Under the pieces are notes generated by a model. That model was not told the origin of the DNA and searched no databases. It was given only the letters and a program-made list of their open reading frames with translations. A stretch of DNA of 64,000 nucleotides from Pseudorhizobium pelagicum (GTDB lineage: Bacteria; Pseudomonadota; Alphaproteobacteria; Rhizobiales; Rhizobiaceae). Where the stretch lies: the NCBI GenBank assembly GCA_000722615.1, contig JOKI01000002.1:307-64306 (forward strand), given 5' to 3'. This document shows, in pieces, positions 1-8,174 of the stretch. Both the position numbers and the translations under genes were made by a program. The number at the start of each line of letters is the position of its first letter. Positions within the stretch are counted from its first letter, which is position 1.

Positions 1-1409
1 ACCGAGATGATCTGGCTGATCTTGTTGGAGGAGTCCTCGATCCGGCCCATGGCGTCGACCGCACTGCGGACGATCTCGCCCGACTTCGCGGCGCTCTGGC
101 GGGTTTCGTGAACCATGTCGCGGGCTTCGTTGGCACGCGAGGAGGAGGCGCGGACCGTTGCGGTGATCTCGTCGAGGGCCGCAGCGGTTTCTTCGAGCGC
201 CGCAGCCTGCTGTTCGGTGCGCTTGGAGAGGTCATTGGCCGCCGAGCTCAGTTCGGCAGAGTTGTCGTTGATCGTGCTGGCCGCGCTGCGGACGTTGTTC
301 ATCGTGGCGCGCAGCGTCACCATGGTCGCGTTGACGTTGCCCTGAAGCTCCGCGAAGGCGCCTTGGAACTGGCCGTTCATCGTCTGGGTCAGGTCGGCGT
401 CGGCCAGTGCGGCGATGACGCGGCGGATTTCGGCGACGGCGCTATCGACGCTGCCGACGAGTTCGTTGACGCTCTTGGCAAACCTGTTGAGGTCCTCGTT
501 GCGGTAGTCCTTGGTGATGCGGCCGGAGAAATCGCCCGCGACGGCGGATGCGACGACGGCGGCGATGCTGGACTGCAGGTCACTGCTGCGCTCGTGGAGG
601 GCGGCTTCCTGCGACTTCAGTTCCTGCATGGCGATTGCATTGCTGCGGAAGACCTCGACGGCACGGGCCATCTCACCGATTTCGTCCTTGCGGGTGGAGT
701 CGATGCCGCCGCCTTCCATGTCGCCCTGGGCCAGTCGGCTCATGGCCTGCGTCAGCGAGCGGATCGGCAGGACGATGCCCTTGCGGGCGACAATCGTGCT
801 GATGGCGGCGCCGATGAGGATGAAGGCGAGAGCCGAGACGGCTGCCACGATCATCGCCATGGTCGAGGAGGAGAGGGCATTGGCGCGGGCTTCTGCCAGC
901 GCGGTGCCGGAATAGGTGCTGTAGACCTTGACGGTATCCGTGACGACCTTCTGGCCGGCGAGTGCCTTGCCCAGTGCCGCGGACATGGCCGCTGCATCCC
1001 CGGGGGTCTGTTCGGCGACCGTCACCATGGCACGAATTTCATTGAAATAGCTGTCGAGCGCAGCCTTGATCGTCTTCAGCTGCTCGGTTTCCGTCGCATC
1101 GGCCGTCGCCTGGATCTTGGGGATCCGGCCAAGCATTTCGGCGGCCCGCTTTTCGGTCTCGGCGCGGAAGTCGGCTGCCTTTTCAGGAGCTGCAGCCAGC
1201 TGATACGTCATACGGCTGATGGCGATGATGTCGACGCGCAGGTCCATTGCCTCGCGTGCAACCTCTTCTCTGGCTCCCACCGACGTCATCGCCTTCTGGA
1301 GTCCGTAAAGGCCGCTGCCGGAGATGGCGGCGATGATCAGGGATGAAATTCCCATCACGACGACAAGAAGACCAATCTTCTTGGATATGCCCATATTCTT
1401 AAAAGTCAT
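1..1409 (-). CDS. Methyl-accepting chemotaxis protein, 3' end cut by window
   Basis: Transmembrane chemoreceptor that passes ligand or redox signals to CheA/CheW. About 469 codons are inside the window and the C-terminal tip is missing. There is a membrane segment at residues ~11-33, a periplasmic helical region ~34-185 and a second membrane segment ~187-208. A HAMP-type linker follows, with the typical DEIGEMARAVEVFR stretch, then the beginning of the cytoplasmic signalling coiled coil (residues ~370 on, with the LSKRTEQQAAALEETAA signature of alphaproteobacterial receptors). The ATG is the first in frame and the membrane anchor follows at once. The ligand cannot be inferred. It is followed upstream by the unrelated preTA operon on the same strand, separated by a strong hairpin. 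The family call is firm. Confidence 0.95.
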   Translation of the reverse strand, partial: MTFKNMGISKKIGLLVVVMGISSLIIAAISGSGLYGLQKAMTSVGAREEVAREAMDLRVDIIAISRMTYQLAAAPEKAADFRAETEKRAAEMLGRIPKIQATADATETEQLKTIKAALDSYFNEIRAMVTVAEQTPGDAAAMSAALGKALAGQKVVTDTVKVYSTYSGTALAEARANALSSSTMAMIVAAVSALAFILIGAAISTIVARKGIVLPIRSLTQAMSRLAQGDMEGGGIDSTRKDEIGEMARAVEVFRSNAIAMQELKSQEAALHERSSDLQSSIAAVVASAVAGDFSGRITKDYRNEDLNRFAKSVNELVGSVDSAVAEIRRVIAALADADLTQTMNGQFQGAFAELQGNVNATMVTLRATMNNVRSAASTINDNSAELSSAANDLSKRTEQQAAALEETAAALDEITATVRASSSRANEARDMVHETRQSAAKSGEIVRSAVDAMGRIEDSSNKISQIIS

Positions 1410-1579
1410 GGCCCGAATCCTAGTTGAATACGCGAGTGCGTTTGCGGCGCAGGTGATCAACGCCGGAATAACTCCCGCTCAACACTTTGCAGACTTGCGC
1501 TAATTCCAGGTTAAAATCCGAACGGATCTGTCGCACTGCAGCAAGGGCGTGCGTTTCTGTGGGGCTTTGTATCCGGGAA

Positions 1580-1611
1580 GGAAAGGGGCGCGGCCACCGG
1601 CGCCCCTTTCC
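1580..1611 (-). terminator. Hairpin terminator after preA
   Basis: A perfect 12-bp inverted repeat (GGAAAGGGGCGC / GCGCCCCTTTCC) around an 8-nt loop lies just 3' of the preA stop codon. Read on the minus strand, the second arm ends in CCCCTTTCC, so the U-run is short, but the stem is very stable. It probably ends the preTA transcript. Confidence 0.7.
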
Positions 1612-1616
1612 CGCAG

Positions 1617-2933
1617 TTACTCGGCGGCCACGGGAGCGGCCATCGGATTGTTGGGATGCGTGGTCCAATTGGCATAGGCGGGGTCGACGACCTTGCCTGT
1701 GCGTTCATCGAGTGCGCCGGCGGGCAGTGCTTCCAGCGTAATGCAATCCTCGACGGGACAGACGTTGACGCAGAGATTGCAGCCGACGCATTCGTCTTCC
1801 ATCACCTCAAAATGCCGTATCCCGTTGACAACGCTGGTGATTGCCTGGTGCGACGTGTCCTCGCAGGCGATGTGGCAGCGGCCGCACTTGATGCAGAGGT
1901 CCTGGTCGATGCGGGCCTTGGCGATGTAGTTCAGGTTCAGGTACTGCCAGTCGGTGACGTTGCCGACCGCCCGGCCGCAGATGTCGTCGAGGCTCCGGTG
2001 CCCCTTGGCATCCATCCAGTCGGAGAGGCCGGTGATCATCTCCTCGACGATCTTGAAGCCGTAGGTCATGGCGGCGGTACAGACCTGCACGTTGCCGGCA
2101 CCGAGGGCGAGAAATTCAGCGGCATCGCGCCAGGTGGTGACGCCGCCGATGCCGGAGATCGGCAGTCCGTAGGTTTCCGGATCGCGGGCGATTTCCGCCA
2201 CCATGTTCAGCGCGATCGGCTTCACCGCCGGGCCGCAGTAGCCGCCATGGCTGCCCTTGCCGCCGATCGAGGGGTTCGGCGAGAAGCTGTCGAGGTCGAC
2301 GGAGACGATCGACGAGATGGTGTTGATCAGCGAGACCGCATCGGTGCCGCCGCGCTTGGCAGCGCGGGCCGGGTAGCGGACGTCGGTGATGTTGGGCGTC
2401 AGCTTGGTGATGACGGGCATGCGCGTGTACTGCTTGCACCAGCGCACCACCATCTCGATGTATTCCGGAACCTGGCCGACGGCCGACCCCATGCCGCGCT
2501 CGGACATGCCGTGCGGACAGCCGAAGTTCAGCTCGATGCCGTCGACCTCGGTTTCCTCCACGAGCGGCAGGATCGCCTTCCAGGCTTCCTCCTCGCAGGG
2601 CACCATGATGGAGGCGACGATGGCACGGTCGGGCCAGTTCTTCTTGACCTCCTTCATCTCGCGCAGGTTGACGTAGAGGTCGCGGTCGGTGATCAGCTCG
2701 ATGTTGTTCAAGCCGAGCAGCCGGCGGTCGGCGCCCCAGATGGCGCCGTAGCGCGGGCCGTTGACGTTGACGACCGGCGGGCCTTCCTCGCCGAGCGTCT
2801 TCCAGACGACGCCGCCCCAGCCGGCCCTGAAGGCGCGCTCGACGTTGTAGGCCTTGTCGGTCGGCGGGGCGGATGCCAGCCAGAAGGGGTTGGGCGACTT
2901 GATGCCGACGAAGTCGTTGCGGATATCAGCCAT
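1617..2933 (-). CDS. preA: NAD-dependent dihydropyrimidine dehydrogenase, subunit PreA
   Basis: Catalytic subunit of the heterodimeric enzyme that reduces uracil and thymine to the 5,6-dihydro forms, the first step of reductive pyrimidine breakdown. At 438 aa it has the usual PreA length. The first ~320 residues form an FMN-binding barrel of the dihydroorotate dehydrogenase class (NFGCPHGMSERGMG and SGIGGVTTWRDAAEF are visible). The C-terminal part carries two [4Fe-4S] ferredoxin motifs, CIKCGRCHIAC and CVGCNLCVNVCP, that take electrons from PreT. The start ATG lies 12 bp after the preT stop, so the two genes form an operon. No hydantoinase or beta-ureidopropionase gene is next to it in this window, so the later steps must be encoded elsewhere. 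Confidence 0.96.
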   Translation of the reverse strand: MADIRNDFVGIKSPNPFWLASAPPTDKAYNVERAFRAGWGGVVWKTLGEEGPPVVNVNGPRYGAIWGADRRLLGLNNIELITDRDLYVNLREMKEVKKNWPDRAIVASIMVPCEEEAWKAILPLVEETEVDGIELNFGCPHGMSERGMGSAVGQVPEYIEMVVRWCKQYTRMPVITKLTPNITDVRYPARAAKRGGTDAVSLINTISSIVSVDLDSFSPNPSIGGKGSHGGYCGPAVKPIALNMVAEIARDPETYGLPISGIGGVTTWRDAAEFLALGAGNVQVCTAAMTYGFKIVEEMITGLSDWMDAKGHRSLDDICGRAVGNVTDWQYLNLNYIAKARIDQDLCIKCGRCHIACEDTSHQAITSVVNGIRHFEVMEDECVGCNLCVNVCPVEDCITLEALPAGALDERTGKVVDPAYANWTTHPNNPMAAPVAAE

Positions 2934-2945
2934 GTCCGTTCTCCC

Positions 2946-4307
2946 TCAGGCGACCGCAGCGGCGGGGGAAACCCCGGCAGCCAGCAGCGTGTTGATGCTT
3001 TCGGCGGCGTCGCGACCCTGCGCCACGGCCGTGACGGTGAGGTCCTCGCCGGTGCCGACGCAGTCGCCGCCGGCCCAGACACCCACCATGGAGGTTCGGC
3101 CTGTCGCATCGGTGACGATCCTGCCGGCCTCGATACGCAAGTTGCCGAGACCGTTTGCGGCAAAGGTCTGGCCGATCGCCTTCATCACCTGATCGGCGGC
3201 AATCACGCCTGTCTCGCCGGTGCCGGTGAGCTTGCCGTCGACCATGGCAGTATATTCCAGCTCGATACCGGCCACCGCGCCGTCCTTGCCGACGATGCGC
3301 TTGGGCGCCAGCCAGTGGCGGATGATGACGCCGTTGGAGGCGGCCAGATCCTGCTCATAGCCGGAGGCGTTCATGTTTTCCTTGCCGCGGCGGTAGCAGA
3401 TGGTCACCTCCTCGGCGCCGAGCAGCTTTGCCTGAATGGCGGCATCGATGGCGGTCATGCCGCCGCCGAGCACCACGACCCGGCGACCGACCGGAACCGC
3501 GGCCTTGTCGGCGGCCTGGCGCAGGGCGGCGATGAACTCGACGGCATCGTCGACACCTGCCAGGTCTTCGCCCTCGATGCCGAGGGCGTTGACGCCCGAG
3601 AGGCCGATGCCGAGGAAGACGGCATCGAATTCTTCCGTCAGGTCCGGCAGCGTGAAGTTGCGCCCCAGCATCTGGCCGGTGCGGATCTCGATTCCGCCGA
3701 TGGCGGTGACGTAGTCGACCTCGCGCTGCGCGAAGTCGTCGGTCGCCTTGTAGGTGGCGATGCCATATTCGTTGAGGCCGCCCGGCTTTTGGCGGGCATC
3801 GAAGATCACCACGTCATGGCCATGCATGGAGAGCCGGTGGGCGCAGGCGAGGCCCGCGGGACCGGCGCCGATAACGGCGACGCGGCGGCCACTCGGGGCT
3901 GGCCGCGTGTAGAGCTGCCGACCGGTTTCCATGGCGATATCCGTCGCGTAGCGCTGCAGGTTGCCGATCTCGACCGGGCGGTCCTCTGCAGTGTTGCGCA
4001 CGCAGGCCTGTTCGCAGAGCGTCTCGGTGGGACAGACGCGGGCGCACATGCCGCCAAGGATGTTCTGGTCGAAGATGGTCTTGGCCGAACCCAGCGGGTT
4101 GCCCGTCGATATCTGCCGGATGAACAGCGGGATATCGATGGCGGTGGGACAGGCCGTCATGCAGGGCGCGTCGTAGCAGAAGTAGCAGCGGTCGGCGGCC
4201 ACCAGCGCCTCATGCTTGTCGAGGCGCGGATGAAGATCTGAAAAATTGGATGCGTAGCGCTCGGGAGACAGGCGTCCGGCCTGAATCCCGCTTCCCAGTC
4301 GTTCCAT
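2946..4307 (-). CDS. preT: NAD-dependent dihydropyrimidine dehydrogenase, subunit PreT
   Basis: Flavin- and Fe-S-containing partner that passes NAD(P)H electrons to PreA. At 453 aa it has the family length. The N-terminal region has the cysteine clusters typical of the GltD-like family (CYFCYDAPCMTAC and CARVCPTETLCEQAC, residues ~40-110). A FAD-binding Rossmann motif AVIGAGPAGLACAHRL lies at ~145, a second dinucleotide motif VVVLGGGMTAID in the middle, and a C-terminal GGDCVGTGEDLTVTAVAQG FAD-closing motif follows. It is the first gene of the preT-preA pair. Glutamate synthase small subunit is the main alternative, but direct linkage to preA settles the call. Confidence 0.95.
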   Translation of the reverse strand: MERLGSGIQAGRLSPERYASNFSDLHPRLDKHEALVAADRCYFCYDAPCMTACPTAIDIPLFIRQISTGNPLGSAKTIFDQNILGGMCARVCPTETLCEQACVRNTAEDRPVEIGNLQRYATDIAMETGRQLYTRPAPSGRRVAVIGAGPAGLACAHRLSMHGHDVVIFDARQKPGGLNEYGIATYKATDDFAQREVDYVTAIGGIEIRTGQMLGRNFTLPDLTEEFDAVFLGIGLSGVNALGIEGEDLAGVDDAVEFIAALRQAADKAAVPVGRRVVVLGGGMTAIDAAIQAKLLGAEEVTICYRRGKENMNASGYEQDLAASNGVIIRHWLAPKRIVGKDGAVAGIELEYTAMVDGKLTGTGETGVIAADQVMKAIGQTFAANGLGNLRIEAGRIVTDATGRTSMVGVWAGGDCVGTGEDLTVTAVAQGRDAAESINTLLAAGVSPAAAVA

Positions 4308-4506
4308 CTGAGTTCCCTCTTTTATGGCTTTATGGACAACTATTGAGGCAGGCTAGCACAAGCCAAAAATTTATCAAACGGTAAAACTTTGGGGCTTCCA
4401 CGGCACGGGAACCAGGCGGACAGGCGCTTTCGCCGCCTCGATCGCCCTCCGCCGCGCCCGCGTTAACGCTGTCCACAGGTGCTGCGGAGCGCCGCTTGAA
4501 TCTGAA

Positions 4507-4541
4507 TTAAGATCAGATTAAGCAGTTAACGTCCTATTAAC
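4507..4541 (+). promoter_or_regulatory. Two tandem CtrA-type boxes (TTAA-N7-TTAA)
   Basis: Two complete TTAA-N7-TTAA sites lie directly before the PilZ-like gene: TTAAGATCAGATTAA at 4507-4521 and TTAACGTCCTATTAAC at 4526-4541, the second matching the full TTAAN7TTAAC consensus of the alphaproteobacterial cell-cycle regulator CtrA. They sit 19-53 bp before the ATG, so they overlap the expected promoter or leader. The left site also overlaps a 7-bp inverted repeat, AATCTGA-N7-TCAGATT (4499-4519). The match is seen in the sequence; binding by CtrA is inferred. Confidence 0.6.
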
Positions 4542-4559
4542 GTTTACTGGCCGTTACCC

Positions 4560-4994
4560 ATGCTCAACCAACAGAAGAGCCGCCATTACCTGGCGCAGTT
4601 CTATGGCGCGAACAACGGCCCGGTGGGGCAGCCGCGCAAGTGCAACATCGTGGCACGGGCGCTCTATCCGAAGGCGGGCGTGAAGTCGTTCGCGGGCCTG
4701 CAGGTGCGGATCGTGAGCATCCACGAAGAGGGCGCACTCATCCAGTCCAGCATGATCGCCTTTCTGCCCGATCACTTCTACATCTGCCTCGGCGAGGGCG
4801 AGATCTTCCTGACCTGCGCCAAGAAGGACGTCGTCCAGGCGGAGATGCTGGTTTCGTTCACCTCTCCGCTCGACACGCCGTTCGTCGAAGCGCTCGCGCG
4901 GATCAATTTTCCGCTCAGCACGCTGAGGCGGATGAGCGGCCATTTTCCCGCCGCCATCGAATCCCGGATTCTCCAGTCGCGGCGCAAGCAGTAA
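4560..4994 (+). CDS. PilZ-domain-like protein
   Basis: Small soluble protein of 144 aa. The middle (residues ~45-105, SFAGLQVRIVSIHEEGALIQ, then a beta-rich run to AEMLVSF) has the shape of a PilZ beta-barrel. It lacks a clear RxxxR plus D/NxSxxG c-di-GMP binding pair, so ligand binding is doubtful. There is no signal peptide or membrane segment. The gene is preceded by two CtrA-type boxes and followed by a FliN-like gene, which suggests a role in cell-cycle-linked motility or surface behaviour. That role is an inference from context. Similar short proteins are common in Rhizobiaceae as PilZ or hypothetical proteins. Confidence 0.6.
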   Translation: MLNQQKSRHYLAQFYGANNGPVGQPRKCNIVARALYPKAGVKSFAGLQVRIVSIHEEGALIQSSMIAFLPDHFYICLGEGEIFLTCAKKDVVQAEMLVSFTSPLDTPFVEALARINFPLSTLRRMSGHFPAAIESRILQSRRKQ

Positions 4995-5130
4995 TCCGGG
5001 CATTCCGTAGACTGACCGTCCCGAAATCGGGCGTCTGCTGTGAATTTTAACCCGCCGCTAACCTCCAAAAGCTGATCGACGTCAACTTCTCGTCCGACGC
5101 ACTAGAGTGTCGGCAGAGGTGATTCCTGTC

Positions 5131-5574
5131 ATGCAAAAAGAGATCATAGCGTTGAGTGGCAATACCGAGACCCAAACTCCGACTGGCACCTGGCCGTCGT
5201 CCTTTTCGCCGGGAACCGTTTCCTATGGGGTGACCGCCAATGGCGGCGCCAGGACGCTGGAAAGCGTGCTCCCCAGGTTCGATCAGCCGGCCGGGGCGCT
5301 TGCCCGACCTGCCGACCTGCACCACAGGCATGGGGAGCAGGCGAAGGTTCAAGAGATTCCGATCGAGATCGATGTCGTCATAGGGAGGACGAAGGTCTCC
5401 GTGGCGAAATTGATGGAAGCGGGCCAGGGGGATCGCTTCCTTCTCGACCGACGGTTTGGCGAGCCGGTGGAACTGCAGGTGAACGGCCGTGTCATCGGCC
5501 ACGGGGAACTGGTGTCGGACGACCACGACAATTTCATCGGTATCCGGATCACCACGATCGAGCGCGACCGATAG
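5131..5574 (+). CDS. Stand-alone FliN/SpoA-domain protein
   Basis: 147 aa with a disordered N-terminal half and a C-terminal SpoA (FliN/HrcQ) domain at residues ~75-145. The domain opens with IPIEIDVVIGRTKVSVAKLM, continues with LDRRFGEPVELQVNGRVIGHGELV, and ends with IGIRIT, the canonical surface-presentation-of-antigens fold of flagellar switch C-rings. No other flagellar gene is nearby, so this is an orphan rather than the main fliN. A GTG 24 bp upstream is in frame, but the ATG has the better-placed AGAGGTGA ribosome site. A near-CtrA box (TTAA-N7-CTAAC, 5047-5062) lies upstream. A true motor switch subunit or a type III secretion component are the alternatives. Confidence 0.75.
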   Translation: MQKEIIALSGNTETQTPTGTWPSSFSPGTVSYGVTANGGARTLESVLPRFDQPAGALARPADLHHRHGEQAKVQEIPIEIDVVIGRTKVSVAKLMEAGQGDRFLLDRRFGEPVELQVNGRVIGHGELVSDDHDNFIGIRITTIERDR

Positions 5575-5697
5575 CAGTGCTGCGGCCGAGTTCAGGCTCT
5601 CGGATTTAATCTTTACTATTACACTCATGTTTCATAAGGTCGCCTCGAATCTGAGAGGGGCGGTCGAGGTCGACTGCCCGCCAAGCAGGAGACAAGC

Positions 5698-6111
5698 ATG
5701 GCGAAGAAGGGCAAGAAGGCCGGCCGGCAGACAAGGCAGCCAACGGCGGATCCCGCAGAGGCAGTCCAGAAGTCCGAGCGCCCGGAGCCCATCCGCAGCT
5801 TCCTGTACGTCGGTGGTCGCGACTGCCAAGTCGCCCATCTTCGGCAGATCGCCAGCAACCACGGCGCCGAACTCATCCACCACGACGGCGGCTTGCGCGA
5901 GGCGGTGTCACGGATCGACACCGTGCTGCCTTCGGTCGACTGCGTCTTCTGCCCCATCGACTGTATCAGCCACGATGCGTGTCTGAGGGTGAAGACCGGC
6001 TGCAAGAAGTTCGGAAAGACCTTCATCCCCCTGCGCAACGGCTCCAAATCCAGCCTGGACAGGGCGCTGCAGACCATGAAGGAACAAAGCGATGACAGAA
6101 GAACGTCCTGA
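5698..6111 (+). CDS. DUF2325 domain protein
   Basis: 137 aa. After a lysine-rich N-terminal tail (KKGKKAGRQ) comes a compact alpha/beta domain starting SFLYVGGRDCQVAHL. It has cysteines in CVFCPIDC and ends with the FIPLRNGSKSSLD motif, all typical of DUF2325. These proteins have a Rossmann-like shape and no established activity. The gene has a good CAGGAG ribosome site. It overlaps the next small gene by 20 bp, so the two are probably translated from one message. Confidence 0.75.
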   Translation: MAKKGKKAGRQTRQPTADPAEAVQKSERPEPIRSFLYVGGRDCQVAHLRQIASNHGAELIHHDGGLREAVSRIDTVLPSVDCVFCPIDCISHDACLRVKTGCKKFGKTFIPLRNGSKSSLDRALQTMKEQSDDRRTS

Positions 6112-6307
6112 CGCGAGCCTGTTGATCGGGCTGCACAAGCTCGCCGAGCAGAATGGCGACGGATTCGTGCCGGAGCTCTATGCCCTGCTGGCGGCGCAGC
6201 CGCAGGCCGATCGGGTGAACGTTGTGCCGTTTCCGGCGGAGCGCCGGGCAGCGTCGAGCCATGATACCCGCGATGGACCGGGTGAGGTGGTCGCCTTCCG
6301 CCGCTAG
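6092..6307 (+). CDS. Hypothetical 71-aa protein coupled to the DUF2325 gene
   Basis: No family is recognised. The protein is short and soluble, with an amphipathic start (LLIGLHKLAEQNGDGFVPELYALLAAQ) and a polar tail ending EVVAFRR. It starts inside the last codons of the DUF2325 gene, with GAAGGA 8-13 bp upstream of the ATG. The overlap and shared strand argue for a real, translationally coupled gene. Confidence 0.5.
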   Translation: MTEERPDASLLIGLHKLAEQNGDGFVPELYALLAAQPQADRVNVVPFPAERRAASSHDTRDGPGEVVAFRR

Positions 6308-6310
6308 CGG

Positions 6311-6688
6311 TCAGATCCCGGCGTGTCGGCTTCGAAAGAAGGCGCCGGCCGCCACCACCAGCCAGCCGAGGATCATCGTCGTGCCGCCGATCGGCGCGGC
6401 CATCGGGAACAGACCCGTTGCCAGGAAATGGCGGGCGAGCAGGTCGCCGGCGAAGAGGATGGTGCCAAGGCTAATCACCAGGGCAGCCAGCGTCGCCGTC
6501 CGCACCAGGCGGTGTCCGGCATGCAGCGCCAGAAGCGCCGGCGCATGGGCGAGGCACATCGTCGAGGCCGAGCCCAGCAGGCGCATGTCGCCGCCGTGGC
6601 TGGCCGCCGCCGCCAGCGCCACGCCGGCAGCGCCCAGAAGGCCGCTCACAAAGAGAATCAACGGCCGCAGATTATCGAGTCTTTCCAT
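6311..6688 (-). CDS. DUF423 (YgdD/TMEM256) membrane protein
   Basis: 125 aa with four predicted membrane helices: LILFVSGLLGAAGVALAAAASHG, a central pair around HAPALLALHAG, LAALVISLGTILFAGDLL, and MILGWLVVAAGAFF. This matches the DUF423/YgdD family, small inner-membrane proteins of unknown function. The upstream in-frame ATG at 6787 would place the start within the globin gene. The internal ATG four bases after the globin stop gives a normal family start (MERLDNLRPL). It is probably cotranscribed with the truncated globin. Confidence 0.8.
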   Translation of the reverse strand: MERLDNLRPLILFVSGLLGAAGVALAAAASHGGDMRLLGSASTMCLAHAPALLALHAGHRLVRTATLAALVISLGTILFAGDLLARHFLATGLFPMAAPIGGTTMILGWLVVAAGAFFRSRHAGI

Positions 6689-6692
6689 GGGC

Positions 6693-7082
6693 CTATTCCC
6701 TGTTCTGCATATGAAATGCGAGCCGCTCGATGGGCGGCCAGATGATCTCGCGCAGCTTCGGGTTCTCGATCGTCTCGTCCAGAGCACGGCGGAAGCAGAG
6801 CAGCCATTCCGCGGTTTCCTCAGGGCCGATTGCCGCTGCGAAGTGCCGTGACCTCAGCCGCGGGTGTCCGTATTTCTCGACATAGACGGGCGGGCCGCCG
6901 AGGTAGCCGGTCAGATAGTCGTAAAGCTTGGCCTCGCTGCCCTCGAGGGTCGGCGGATGCACGGCGCGACAGCGGGCGGCTTCCGGAAGCGTGTCCATCA
7001 GCGCATAGAATCGCTTCGTCAGCGCGCGCACGGTCGGGTCGCCGCCGATCGCTTCGTACAAGGTAATGGTGTCCGCTGTCAT
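6693..7082 (-). CDS. Group II truncated hemoglobin
   Basis: 129 aa, the length of trHbO-type globins. Visible features are LYEAIGGDPTVRALTKRFYALM at the N-terminus, LSGYLGGPP-like LTGYLGGPPVYVEKYGHPRLRSRHF, in which the His of GHPRLRSRHF is the proximal-side signature, and the C-terminal WLLCFRRALDE helix. Proteins of this group bind oxygen or NO at a heme and are linked to oxidative or nitrosative stress. It forms a two-gene unit with the DUF423 gene four bases downstream. Confidence 0.9.
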   Translation of the reverse strand: MTADTITLYEAIGGDPTVRALTKRFYALMDTLPEAARCRAVHPPTLEGSEAKLYDYLTGYLGGPPVYVEKYGHPRLRSRHFAAAIGPEETAEWLLCFRRALDETIENPKLREIIWPPIERLAFHMQNRE

Positions 7083-7157
7083 GCAATCTTCCCCGGCGCC
7101 ATCCTCCTGTCGCTCTAGAACCCTCGGATGCGGCTGGCAAGCGCCACGGCGTCGCAG

Positions 7158-7349
7158 TCAGTCCGGGCCCACATCGGCATCGTCGCCGCTCTCGTCGGCA
7201 AGCGAGCCCGTACCAGGGGTCTTTTCCGGATCGGTCAGCTTGTCCTTGGCGTGCGGGCCGGCCGGCTTGGTGTCGCTCGGTGTCTCCGGGGTCTGTTCGC
7301 GGTTCTCGACAGCCTCCTGGGCCTTTCGATCGCTGTTCTCGTCACTCAT
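7158..7349 (-). CDS. Hypothetical small hydrophilic protein
   Basis: 63 aa, strongly polar and low in complexity (rich in D, E, K, P, T; for example NREQTPETPSDTKPAGPHAK). No signal peptide or membrane segment is seen, so it is probably disordered. The chosen ATG has a clear GGAAGGAG ribosome site; the longer frame upstream lacks one. Function unknown. Such proteins are often stress-induced in Rhizobiales, but nothing in the sequence proves that here. Confidence 0.5.
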   Translation of the reverse strand: MSDENSDRKAQEAVENREQTPETPSDTKPAGPHAKDKLTDPEKTPGTGSLADESGDDADVGPD

Positions 7350-7520
7350 GGCGTGGCTCCTTCCTTGATACGATAACACGGGCGGGTCGAGGCAGGTTCC
7401 GCACACCTCTTCCGGCCGTCTTCAGACACCGGCGACGGCAGCAGTGACTGGTGGAACCTGTCGCCGCCGCGGACTTCCGTCACGCGCTTGTCACGTTTGC
7501 GTACGGCGTCGGAAAATCGG

Positions 7521-7545
7521 GGAACGTTCGCGCATCTGGCCTGTT
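7521..7545 (+). promoter_or_regulatory. Candidate EcfG/RpoE2 general-stress promoter
   Basis: GGAAC (7521-7525) is followed after 17 bases by GTT (7543-7545). This agrees with the GGAAC-N17/18-GTT pattern of rhizobial ECF general-stress promoters. It lies 60-84 bp before the response regulator start. The stretch from 7350 to 7604 holds no other gene that I can support. Confidence 0.4.
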
Positions 7546-7604
7546 CTTATGCAGGACGAGCAGCAGCCCGTCCGTTCTACGCAATGAGCATAAGATCATG
7601 ATCC

Positions 7605-7970
7605 ATGAGTGAAAGTATCCCGGTTCTCGTCGTCGAGGACGAGCCCTTGCTGCGGCTCGACATTGCCGACAGCCTTCAGGACGCGGGGTTTCTCGTGTTC
7701 GAGGCCGGCAATTCTGCCGATGCGATCGCTATCCTGATGGAGCACCACGAGATCCGGCTCGTGTTCACGGATGTGGACATGCCCGGGGGCATGGACGGTA
7801 TCAAGCTCGCCGCCTACATCCGCGACCGCTGGCCGCCTCTCAAGATCATCGTGACGTCCGGCTATCGCCGCGTGACCCAGGACGACATCCCAGCGGAAAG
7901 CCGGTTCTTCAGCAAGCCTTACGACATCCGGAAAGTGGTGCGCTCGATGCACGAGATGCTCGCTGCCTGA
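7605..7970 (+). CDS. Single-domain response regulator (CheY-like)
   Basis: 121 aa, a receiver domain with no output domain. The acidic pair is in VVEDEPLLRLDIA, the phosphoacceptor aspartate in VFTDVDMPGG at residue ~54, the switch Thr/Ser in IIVTSGYR, and the conserved Lys in FFSKPYD. Such stand-alone receivers act in phosphorelays or as protein-interaction switches in alphaproteobacteria. No kinase is adjacent; the nearest is the hybrid kinase 31 kb away. A candidate general-stress promoter lies upstream, so a role in stress signalling is possible but inferred. Confidence 0.9.
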   Translation: MSESIPVLVVEDEPLLRLDIADSLQDAGFLVFEAGNSADAIAILMEHHEIRLVFTDVDMPGGMDGIKLAAYIRDRWPPLKIIVTSGYRRVTQDDIPAESRFFSKPYDIRKVVRSMHEMLAA

Positions 7971-8174
7971 GAACCCGCCGACTCCGGCAGGCTATCTCTC
8001 TATTTCTTTATTAATGATTTGCTGAAACACTAGGGTTGTCGGGCTATTGTGAGCCATGATGGCCGGCAGAAGCCCATCTGCCACGCCCGACATGCGTCTT
8101 TTGGCGACCAACCCCCTCTTTTTGTGCTGGCACGATGCTGCCGCCCAGCGGCTGCGACGCGCCAGGAGGTGATC

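Noticed and set aside
1656..4241. An 861-codon frame opposite preTA
   Set aside because: It is a shadow of high-GC codon use over two well-recognised genes on the minus strand.
7455..7485. A second GGAAC element near 7455 as stress promoter
   Set aside because: Spacing to the next TT and the missing GTT do not fit the GGAAC-N17/18-GTT pattern.
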